This document shows, in pieces, positions 1-6,726 of a stretch of DNA of 64,000 nucleotides. Positions within the stretch are counted from its first letter, which is position 1, and each line of letters starts with the position of its first letter. The position numbers and the translations under genes are program-made. The DNA comes from Mycobacterium sp. URHB0044 (GTDB lineage Bacteria > Actinomycetota > Actinomycetes > Mycobacteriales > Mycobacteriaceae): assembly GCF_000620625.1 (NCBI RefSeq), contig NZ_JIAW01000010.1:124001-188000 (forward strand), written 5' to 3'. Under the pieces are notes generated by a model. The model searched no databases. It was given only the letters and a program-made list of their open reading frames with translations, and was not told the DNA's origin.

Positions 1-54
1 CGGGCAGATCGCGAAAACGCCGAAAAGGCCGATCTGCCCGCAGTTTCGGCGTTT
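1..54. repeat. Palindromic repeat cut by the window edge
   Basis: CGGGCAGATCG (1-11) and CGATCTGCCCG (30-40) are perfect inverted arms. A second, mutually exclusive pairing exists between AAACGCCGAAA (15-25) and TTTCGGCGTTT (44-54). The right side, GATCTGCCCGCAGTTTCG, closely resembles GATCTCCCCGCAGTTTCG at 29739-29756, so the two look like members of one dispersed palindromic family. The left arm may continue upstream of the window. A terminator role for the preceding gene is inferred. Confidence 0.6.
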
Positions 55-94
55 GAGGGTAAGCGGCGGGGTTGACCTTACCCATAAGTAGGTA

Positions 95-1447
95 ATGCCC
101 CGTTGGTCATACTGGATCTGTTACGGTTCCCGGGTGGGTCGGGGATTCGTGGGGTTCGTCGTCGTCGTCGTTCTTGGTTTCACGCTTGGCATTACGCCGC
201 TGGCGCGGGCGGACCCGAGCAATGACGGCCACGATCCGTACTTCAACGAAGACGAATACGCCGAGTTCTACACCCCGCCCGACCCGCTGCCCCCGGGTCA
301 GCCTGGTGACCTGATTCGCACCGAACCGTCACGGTTGGTGCTCGAGCCGTCGGGTCAGCTGGGCGCGATCATGGCGACCGGAACACGAATCATGTACCGC
401 AGCACCGATGCTCGCGGAAACCCGATGGCCGTGACGGGCACCTACTTCGAGCCGTTCAACGATTGGCCCGGACAGGGCCCGCGGCCGCTGATCGTCTACG
501 GCCCCGGCACCCAGGGGCAGGGTGATCAGTGCGCGCCATCGCGGCAGTTCAACCAGGGCATCCACTGGGCGCCGTGGTTGGACCTGGCGTTCAACTACGA
601 GGAACTCTTCGTTTCGACGATGGTGGCCCGCGGTTTCGCGATCGTGATGACCGACTATCAGGGCCTCGGAACGCCAGGGCTGCACACCTACGTCAACCGG
701 GTCGCCGAGGGCAACGCGATGCTCGATGCCGGACGCGCCGCGATGCGGCTGCCGGGGACGTCGCTGGATCCGCATGGGCCGCTTGCCTTTTGGGGATATT
801 CGCAGGGTGGTGGCGCGGCCGCGTCGGCGGCCGAGCTGGCGCCGTCTTACGCTCCCGAGTTGCACGTCGTCGGCACCTACGCGGGCGCGCCGCCGGCAGA
901 TCTCAAGGAACTCTTTCCCTATGCCGACGGCAGCGCGCTGGTGGGCGTCGTCGGCTACGCGCTGAACTCCGTCATCACCACGTATCCGGAGTTCGAGCAG
1001 ACGATCCGCGACAAGATGACTCCGCGCGGCGCGGATCTGCTCAACAAGGTGCAGGACCAGTGCATCGCGGAGACCGTCACGAAGTTCATGTTCAGGCACC
1101 TGCAGCCGTACTTCAACGAGGACATCGTCCAGTTGGTCAACGAGGAGCCGTTCAAGACGCTCTTCGACATGCAACGCATCGGGCATTTGAAGCCGAATTC
1201 GCCGGTGTTGATCAACAGCAACCGCTTCGACCCGTTGGTGCCTTGGACCGGTGCCAATCAACTCGGGCGGGACTGGTGCGCGCAGGGGGTCGACGTGGAG
1301 TTCCGCACCAATGAGCAGCCACCGTTCCTGAACAAGCTGGTGGTGAACCATGCGCTGCCGATGCTCGTCGACGGGGAAGCCGCGATGCAGTGGATCGCCG
1401 GCCGATTCAACGGCGTGCCGACCGCCCCGAACTGCGGCACCTTCTGA
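95..1447 (+). CDS. Secreted LIP-family lipase/esterase
   Basis: A 450-residue exported alpha/beta hydrolase, probably cleaving lipid esters outside the cell. The N-terminus has a hydrophobic stretch (about residues 16-37) ending in ARA-DP, a signal-peptidase-I type site. The nucleophile elbow is GYSQGG near residue 235; the acidic residue is probably in NSNRFDPLVPW and the catalytic His in VVNHALP near the end. This layout is that of secretory lipases (LIP family), of which mycobacteria carry several. ATG 95 has no clear ribosome binding site; GTG 134 is an alternative start that keeps the signal peptide. TTACC (78-82) and GGTAA (91-95) form a small inverted repeat over the start. Substrate unknown. 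Confidence 0.8.
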   Translation: MPRWSYWICYGSRVGRGFVGFVVVVVLGFTLGITPLARADPSNDGHDPYFNEDEYAEFYTPPDPLPPGQPGDLIRTEPSRLVLEPSGQLGAIMATGTRIMYRSTDARGNPMAVTGTYFEPFNDWPGQGPRPLIVYGPGTQGQGDQCAPSRQFNQGIHWAPWLDLAFNYEELFVSTMVARGFAIVMTDYQGLGTPGLHTYVNRVAEGNAMLDAGRAAMRLPGTSLDPHGPLAFWGYSQGGGAAASAAELAPSYAPELHVVGTYAGAPPADLKELFPYADGSALVGVVGYALNSVITTYPEFEQTIRDKMTPRGADLLNKVQDQCIAETVTKFMFRHLQPYFNEDIVQLVNEEPFKTLFDMQRIGHLKPNSPVLINSNRFDPLVPWTGANQLGRDWCAQGVDVEFRTNEQPPFLNKLVVNHALPMLVDGEAAMQWIAGRFNGVPTAPNCGTF

Positions 1448-1463
1448 CGCCCTTGTCGCGAGG

Positions 1464-1502
1464 GTAGCCGATCGGCTACTCTGCGGGATAGTCGATCGGC
1501 TA
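1464..1502. promoter_or_regulatory. Tandem palindromic operator upstream of the oxidase-like operon
   Basis: GTAGCCGATCGGCTAC (1464-1479) is a perfect 16-bp palindrome. A second copy, TAGTCGATCGGCTA (1489-1502), differs from the core at one base; the two centres are 24 bp apart, about two helical turns. They sit 28-66 bp before the GTG start at 1530. Two in-phase palindromes are typical of a dimeric repressor such as a TetR-type protein; no regulator gene lies next to them, so the partner is unknown. Confidence 0.6.
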
Positions 1503-1529
1503 GCGGTCGGCGGGACGGAGTGTCGGGAC

Positions 1530-2267
1530 GTGGATGTTCGGGCTCAGCGGATAAGTCTGTGGATCACACCGGTCTTCGGCGCGATCCTGCTCCTGGCGTT
1601 CGTGTCGTTTCCGGGGTTCCTGCCGCCGATGTCGCCACAGGCGCCCGCCGAGGACGTGGCGAAGTTCTACCAGCAGAACGCGGCGATGATCCGGTTCAGC
1701 ATGATCACGTTCAACCTGTGCGCCATCATGCTCGTCCCGTTCTTCATGACGATCGTGCTGCAGATCAAGCGGATGGCGCTGCCAAGCCATCTCCTCGCGT
1801 ACTGCTACCTGTGCGGCATTGCCGGCGGCGCAACGCTATTCGCGATAGCTGACATCTTCTGGCTCATCGCTGCATACCGACCCGACCGCAATCCCGAGCT
1901 CGTCCTGCTGCTGAACGACATGGCCTGGCTCATCTTCATCGCACCGGTCGGCATGGTCGTCGTGGCGAATCTCTGTCTGGCACTGGCGATCCTGCTCGAC
2001 GCGCGGGCCCAGCCGATATTTCCCCGCTGGGTGGCCTACGTCAACATCGTGACCGCCGCAGCCATGACGCCTGCAGCCTGCGCGGTCATCTTCACGACGG
2101 GTCCGCTGGCCTGGGACGGCGCGGTGTCCTTCTGGCTCAGGATCGGGGCCTTCGTCCTCAACGTCGCCGTGATGTTCGTCGTCCTGCGGTCGGCGATCAA
2201 CCGACAAGCCGCCGAAGGAGAACCCGCCGACTCTGAGGACATGCTGACGCAAGGGGTTTCGCAGTGA
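1530..2267 (+). CDS. Polytopic membrane protein, paralogue of the next gene
   Basis: A 245-residue protein with about five or six hydrophobic segments. The frame is open further upstream, but GTG 1530 has GACGGAG about 9 bp before it and lies just after the tandem operator, so it is preferred. The C-terminal half shares AYRPDRNPE, FPRWVAY, GPLAWDGAVSF and AINRQ with the following gene (AFRPDRDPE, FPKWLAY, GPLAWNGSISF, AINRQ), which shows tandem duplication. I do not recognise a named family. Its place before oxidase subunit III/IV-like genes suggests a role in the same membrane complex, which is an inference. Confidence 0.7.
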   Translation: MDVRAQRISLWITPVFGAILLLAFVSFPGFLPPMSPQAPAEDVAKFYQQNAAMIRFSMITFNLCAIMLVPFFMTIVLQIKRMALPSHLLAYCYLCGIAGGATLFAIADIFWLIAAYRPDRNPELVLLLNDMAWLIFIAPVGMVVVANLCLALAILLDARAQPIFPRWVAYVNIVTAAAMTPAACAVIFTTGPLAWDGAVSFWLRIGAFVLNVAVMFVVLRSAINRQAAEGEPADSEDMLTQGVSQ

Positions 2268-3019
2268 GTGGAGCGGTGTCGATCGAGACGCCCGCTGCGG
2301 TGGCCCGGCACTGGACCCGAATTCCGAAGATCGACCAACGGATCGCGTGGTGGACGATCCCGATCTTCTACAACGTCTTCGGGCTCATCTTCGTCGTCCT
2401 CACCAGGGTGATGCCGCCACCTCGGCCGGACGTCGGACCCGACCAGATCGTGGCGTTCTTCCACGACCATTCGCTGACCATCCGGATAGGGTTCGGCATC
2501 CTGATGCTGGTCATCGGATTCACCGCCGTGGCCAACGGACTGATCGCACTGTTGATCAAGCGAATGTCGGTGGCGCCGGTGTTTGCCTATGCATACATCG
2601 CGTCCCTCGTGGTCGGCGCCATCCCCGGTTGCGTGCTCCCGGCGTTCGCGTTCGTGGCTGCGGCATTTCGGCCGGACCGTGATCCCGAGATCATGGTGAT
2701 GCTCTACGACTGGTGCTTGTTGTCGTTCGTTGGGTCACTGGGCTGCTTCGCCACCCAGAACATGGTGCTTGCGCTGGCTATCTTTCTGGACCGCAACGAG
2801 ATCTTCCCCAAATGGCTTGCCTACATGTCGATCTGGATGATCGTCACCGAGCTGCTCGCGGGGCCGGTGTTCATCTTCAAGTCGGGACCACTGGCGTGGA
2901 ACGGCTCGATCAGCTTCTACATGGGGACGGTGGTTTTCGTGCTGTGGGAGGTCTGCATCATCTGGCTGATGCGCACCGCGATCAACCGCCAATCAACCGA
3001 CGAGCGGATCCAGGACTGA
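2264..3019 (+). CDS. Polytopic membrane protein, second copy of the tandem pair
   Basis: A 251-residue membrane protein homologous along its length to the preceding gene; the shared motifs are PDRDPE, FPKWLAY, GPLAWNG and AINRQ. GTG 2264 overlaps the previous stop by 4 bp (GTGA) and its stop is 1 bp before the next ATG, so translation is probably coupled. The N-terminal part before the first membrane segment (about residues 1-25) is longer than in the paralogue. No catalytic motif is visible. The function is unknown; a structural or accessory role with the downstream oxidase-like subunits is a guess. Confidence 0.7.
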   Translation: MSGAVSIETPAAVARHWTRIPKIDQRIAWWTIPIFYNVFGLIFVVLTRVMPPPRPDVGPDQIVAFFHDHSLTIRIGFGILMLVIGFTAVANGLIALLIKRMSVAPVFAYAYIASLVVGAIPGCVLPAFAFVAAAFRPDRDPEIMVMLYDWCLLSFVGSLGCFATQNMVLALAIFLDRNEIFPKWLAYMSIWMIVTELLAGPVFIFKSGPLAWNGSISFYMGTVVFVLWEVCIIWLMRTAINRQSTDERIQD

Positions 3020-3020
3020 C

Positions 3021-3611
3021 ATGGCCAATGTGACGGAGACGGTCGAAACCCCTTCGGGCCGTGAGACGCACCTTCCGGCTGACGGCAGCATGTGGGTGTT
3101 CGTGCTCGGCGATCTCGTCATCTTCGGGGGCTACTTCCTGATCTTCATGGTTTACCGCAACCAGGAGCATCAGTTGTTCCTGGACTCGCAGCGTCATCTC
3201 AGCCTCACCGTCGGCACCATCAACACGTTGCTGTTGTTGACCAGTTCGTGGTTCGTCGCCAACGGCGTCGTTGCGACCCGGGCGGGGGAGTACCGCCGGG
3301 CGCTGACGATGACGTGGTGCGGCGGCGGGTGCGGGGTGCTGTTCGTGATCGTCAAGGCATACGAGTGGGGCGCGAAGATCAATGCGGGACTGACGTTTCC
3401 GCACAACGACTTCTACATGTTCTATTACATGCTCACCGGCATCCACCTTTTCCACGTACTGCTCGGGCTGGTGTTCCTCGGCGTGGTCGTCGCCGAACTG
3501 CGCAACCCGGCCAAGCGCCGGCCGTCCATGGTGGAGACGGGTGCCACCTACTGGCACATGGTGGACCTGCTCTGGATCGTCATCTTCGGCCTGCTCTACG
3601 TGATGAGGTGA
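3021..3611 (+). CDS. Haem-copper oxidase subunit III-like protein (NorE type)
   Basis: A 196-residue short COX3-family protein with about five membrane segments (roughly residues 27-46, 68-85, 100-118, 133-160 and 176-194). Typical motifs are the HLPADGSMWVFVLGD start, KAYEWGAKI in the middle and TGIHLFHVLLG followed by YWHMVDLLWI at the end. Short subunits of this kind occur as NorE beside nitric oxide reductases and in bacterial oxidases. No subunit I or II gene is in the window, so this operon is accessory or serves an oxidase encoded elsewhere. ATG 3021 is 1 bp after the previous stop. Confidence 0.85.
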   Translation: MANVTETVETPSGRETHLPADGSMWVFVLGDLVIFGGYFLIFMVYRNQEHQLFLDSQRHLSLTVGTINTLLLLTSSWFVANGVVATRAGEYRRALTMTWCGGGCGVLFVIVKAYEWGAKINAGLTFPHNDFYMFYYMLTGIHLFHVLLGLVFLGVVVAELRNPAKRRPSMVETGATYWHMVDLLWIVIFGLLYVMR

Positions 3612-3613
3612 AC

Positions 3614-3886
3614 GTGCTTTCCGTCAAGAACCGGCTGACCGTCGTCTGGCTGGCCCTCGCGGGGCTGACGTGCGCGTCCTGGGCGCTGGCGCCGGGACGC
3701 GAGCACGGATCCGTGGTGGCGAGCGTGCCGATCACGGTGGCCGTCCTCGCGATGGCGCTGATCAAGTCACGCTTGATCATTCGGGAGTTCATGGAGGTGC
3801 GGACGGCGCCGGCGTGGCTGCGTGCGGCGACCGACGCGTGGCTCGTGGTGATGTTCGGTGGGATCTTGGCGATCTACCTCTGGTGA
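3614..3886 (+). CDS. Cytochrome c oxidase subunit IV-like small membrane protein (NorF type)
   Basis: A 90-residue protein with three hydrophobic segments (about 8-24, 32-50 and 70-89). Its size, topology and position right after a COX3-like gene fit the bacterial COX4/NorF family, the small partner of NorE-type subunit III. GTG 3614 is 2 bp after the previous stop; GTG 3608, overlapping that stop, is possible and would add two residues. It is the last gene of the operon. Assignment rests on context and topology rather than on a signature motif. Confidence 0.7.
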   Translation: MLSVKNRLTVVWLALAGLTCASWALAPGREHGSVVASVPITVAVLAMALIKSRLIIREFMEVRTAPAWLRAATDAWLVVMFGGILAIYLW

Positions 3887-3977
3887 CGTGACGGAAGAAT
3901 CTGCTGCATGATCACCGTGCCGACGCCGACTAGGATCGACAACGGCGGCAATGAGAGTCGGCGATGGTGGAGGATTC

Positions 3978-5018
3978 GTGACGGCACCGTTCAGCGATGC
4001 CGACTCGGTGCTGAACGTCGTCGACGCCTACCTCTCAACAGGTCATTACCGGCGCGCCGAGGACACGCTGCGCGCTGCGCTCGCCACCGACCCGCAGCAT
4101 CCTCGACTGCTGACGGCGTACGCGCGTGCCAAGCTGGGCCAGTCCGACTACGCGTCGGGTGCGATCAGCGCGCATGCGGCACTTGCCGTTGCTCCCGAGA
4201 ACGAGTACGCGATGCGCGTCTACACTCGCGCACTCGAATTGCAGGGCCGAATACCCGAGGCGCTCTGGATGGCGTGGCGTACGGCGACGACTCATCCCCT
4301 CAGCGACTTGGCGCACCACAACTACGCGCGACTGCTGGAGGAAGCGGGTCACCCGGCCGAGGCGATGACGGCCATCAATGACGCGCTTCGGCTGAACCCG
4401 TTCGACGTCGACGCGCTGAACCTCCGTGGCGACATCTACGTCGACCTCGGTCAGATCGATCCGGCCGAGGCCGACTATCGGCAAGCGCTGCAGCTGAACC
4501 CCGAAGACGCTACCGCCGTGCACAATCTGGCGAGGCTTAAGTACGCGCGTGGGCGGCGATGGGGCGCGATCTACGGATTTCTGGGCGCCGGACGGCTCGA
4601 CCCAGCGTATGGCGACGTGGTGCGCCAGAACGTAGGTGTGGTGCTCACCGGCGTGCTGCGCCGGTCCATCTGGCTGGTGTTGATCGTGGCGATCGCGGTG
4701 ATCGCGACGTACAACCTGCACGAGGGCGGCAATGCCACGGTCATCCCGCGGATCGTCGCCGGCGTTGGGGCTGTGTTGCTGCTGGTGACCCATACCCGAG
4801 TGATGCACCGACTGCCGCGCCGGACGCTCAAATCGGTTCTGCGGCAACGCCAGTTCCTCGCGGTGAGGATTCTGCAGCTGTTCGCCGCCGCGGTGATCGG
4901 TGCTGAGACCGCCATGCTCGGTGCGATGACGCTGCCGGCTGTGCTGGCGTCGTTGTTGGTGCTCTCGCTACCCGTTGTCGTCGTGGTCGGTGGTCTCACG
5001 GACGAGCGACTGTGGTGA
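3978..5018 (+). CDS. TPR-repeat membrane protein
   Basis: A 346-residue protein. Residues about 1-200 hold tandem tetratricopeptide repeats (blocks such as AEDTLRAAL..DP, AMTAINDALRLNPFD and AEADYRQALQLNPED). The C-terminal part has about four hydrophobic segments, so the TPR domain is anchored to the membrane and probably binds partner proteins. GTG 3978 follows GGTGGAGG with a short 4-base spacer; ATG 3951 in the same frame is an alternative with no ribosome binding site. It stands alone between the oxidase-like operon and the toxin locus. Partners unknown. Confidence 0.75.
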   Translation: MTAPFSDADSVLNVVDAYLSTGHYRRAEDTLRAALATDPQHPRLLTAYARAKLGQSDYASGAISAHAALAVAPENEYAMRVYTRALELQGRIPEALWMAWRTATTHPLSDLAHHNYARLLEEAGHPAEAMTAINDALRLNPFDVDALNLRGDIYVDLGQIDPAEADYRQALQLNPEDATAVHNLARLKYARGRRWGAIYGFLGAGRLDPAYGDVVRQNVGVVLTGVLRRSIWLVLIVAIAVIATYNLHEGGNATVIPRIVAGVGAVLLLVTHTRVMHRLPRRTLKSVLRQRQFLAVRILQLFAAAVIGAETAMLGAMTLPAVLASLLVLSLPVVVVVGGLTDERLW

Positions 5019-5140
5019 GGGCTCGGACGCTAGGTGCCGGGCCGAAAAGCTCACCGTTGGTTTACTACCGCGACTTTGCGAGCTAAGGAGCATCAAACGA
5101 CGTCGTCGGGGAACCCCTGCAGCCGTCAACTGGTCGAATG

Positions 5141-5629
5141 TCATGGGCAGGATGTGGCTACTGGGCGATCTCCCAGCATCATGATGCAGTAAACGCCATG
5201 ATCACTGCGAAGTCGGTACCTGACTTCACTGTCGCTCATTACGTCTTCTTCGACCCCGGGGTGCAGACCCTGATCCATCCAAATCCAGCTGATTGGATCG
5301 AGTCGACAATGGATTCGCAAGTAGTCGCCGACCGCAGCAATCACGAATTTTCCAGCGTCTTGTAGCCGTGAAAAGAAACCCTGATAACTCAGAACCGGTT
5401 CGATCCGGCGCTCAGTCGATGCTTGGTAAACCTTGAATCCGTCGACCTGTGGTTCGATCACGAAAGCAGTCCAGTCGGGATGCGGATACCCGTCGCGAAG
5501 CCACAGCGCCCCGTCTACCCAAGCTGGCTCATTTCGAGGTGGCTTGCCCGCTCGTCGGTAGATCGCACGCCACCCGTTGTAGTGCTCGACAAGATCTTGG
5601 AATCCCGCGGCGTCCGTAGGGCTAGTCAT
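5141..5629 (-). CDS. Immunity-like protein, homologue of the 6027-6719 product
   Basis: A 162-residue cytoplasmic-looking protein with no signal peptide or membrane segment. It aligns with the 6027-6719 product over WTAFVIEP...GF.VY (there WSAYVIAP...GLFEV) and FSRLQDAGKFVIAAVGDYLR (there FSTLTDAAKLVMVSVLDSVR). It is the last gene of the minus-strand toxin operon. Extra immunity genes downstream of a toxin usually protect against related toxins of other strains, which is the role inferred here. The DNA is less GC-rich than the core genes around it, which fits acquisition. Confidence 0.6.
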   Translation of the reverse strand: MTSPTDAAGFQDLVEHYNGWRAIYRRAGKPPRNEPAWVDGALWLRDGYPHPDWTAFVIEPQVDGFKVYQASTERRIEPVLSYQGFFSRLQDAGKFVIAAVGDYLRIHCRLDPISWIWMDQGLHPGVEEDVMSDSEVRYRLRSDHGVYCIMMLGDRPVATSCP

Positions 5630-5735
5630 CGTGTTCCGGCCTCCCTGCCTTCAAACGTGGGGTGCTGGCTCGCAGTACGGGAGCCATGGAACGGTCGGCA
5701 AGCGGGCGCCTCCGTTCGCCATGAACCCGCGACTA

Positions 5736-5987
5736 CTATTTGGGGCCGATAGTCCCCGCGAGCAGCTGACTGTAAGAAAGCCGGCCCAGCAGCTGGAAAC
5801 ACGCATCTGACTCAGTGGCTAGGCGGGCTAGGTCGTTCTTATTACCGCGCTCGTACCAATAAACTTCCCAGGCACCATCAGAAGAGTGCTCGACACACCA
5901 CGAATAATCCGCGCGACCACCGAGAGCCAAGGCCTCCGAGGCGATCCCTATCGCGGTCAGGACGCGCGCCAGCTCAGTCAGATTCAC
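5736..5987 (-). CDS. Small protein of unknown function in the toxin-immunity cluster
   Basis: An 83-residue protein rich in Ala, Leu and aromatic residues (WCVEHSSDGAWEVYWYERGNKND in two overlapping short blocks), with no membrane segment and no motif I recognise. It starts at a GTG (5987) and lies between two homologous immunity-like genes, on the same strand. By position it is probably another small immunity protein or an immunity accessory. Its coding capacity is supported by position, size and lack of a better frame, not by homology. Confidence 0.5.
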   Translation of the reverse strand: MNLTELARVLTAIGIASEALALGGRADYSWCVEHSSDGAWEVYWYERGNKNDLARLATESDACFQLLGRLSYSQLLAGTIGPK

Positions 5988-6026
5988 AGCTGAAAGCCCT
6001 GGCTAGAGGTTCCGCACTGCGTGCAA

Positions 6027-6719
6027 CTAAGCATCGCGGTCGGCGATGAATGTATCCACGCATTCCGCAACCTCTGCGGGCAAACCCGACATGAGGGCGC
6101 CCGCGACTTCGCCCAGTGAAAGTGGAAGCACGTTCATATATGGCTCGACACCGGGAAATCCGAGTGCCGCCGTTGATGGGTCCTCCCTCAGAGAGATGCG
6201 CTGTATTTGGTCGGCAAGCTGTGCTCGTTCGGGAGACAGTCGAGCGACCAACGGTGCAATCTCCGACGCGTGCGCGGAACTCTTGACCAAGCGGTCGTCG
6301 AGACCGCGCGACCGGAAGATCACGAAAAGGGAGTCCAGTCCGAAGTTCGTTCGCACGGAGTCGAGCACACTGACCATAACCAACTTGGCCGCATCCGTCA
6401 GAGTCGAGAAGACCGCGCGAGACGATTCACTACGCGCACCGGTTCTCTCTGGCAATCGGGCGAAGAGAACTTCGAAAAGACCCTGCTCTGTCGGTGCAAT
6501 GACGTAAGCCGACCAATCGCCGGTCTCGGCCCAACGGGTCCAACCCTCGTCGAGACCCTTCTGATAATTGAGTCGAAAGTTCAGCCGCTCTTGTGTGATT
6601 TCGGGACTGTCGTGTGGCGTTGTTCCAGCGCACCGTTGGACGGCCCGGACGAATTCCAGCGCAGTAAGCACCGCGGGTAGTTCACTGCTTCGTGACAGAC
6701 TCATTGGCTCCACCGACAT
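6027..6719 (-). CDS. Probable immunity protein for the TNT-type toxin domain
   Basis: A 230-residue soluble protein starting 7 bp after the stop of the CpnT-like gene. The AGGAAG ribosome binding site overlaps that stop codon, so the two are translated in tandem. In M. tuberculosis the gene right after cpnT encodes IFT, which neutralises the TNT NADase; by position this is the functional counterpart, although I could not compare the sequences. Its C-terminal half extends about 70 residues beyond its shorter homologue at 5141-5629. A second in-frame ATG lies five codons downstream and could be the true start. Confidence 0.65.
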   Translation of the reverse strand: MSVEPMSLSRSSELPAVLTALEFVRAVQRCAGTTPHDSPEITQERLNFRLNYQKGLDEGWTRWAETGDWSAYVIAPTEQGLFEVLFARLPERTGARSESSRAVFSTLTDAAKLVMVSVLDSVRTNFGLDSLFVIFRSRGLDDRLVKSSAHASEIAPLVARLSPERAQLADQIQRISLREDPSTAALGFPGVEPYMNVLPLSLGEVAGALMSGLPAEVAECVDTFIADRDA

Positions 6720-6726
6720 GATCTTC

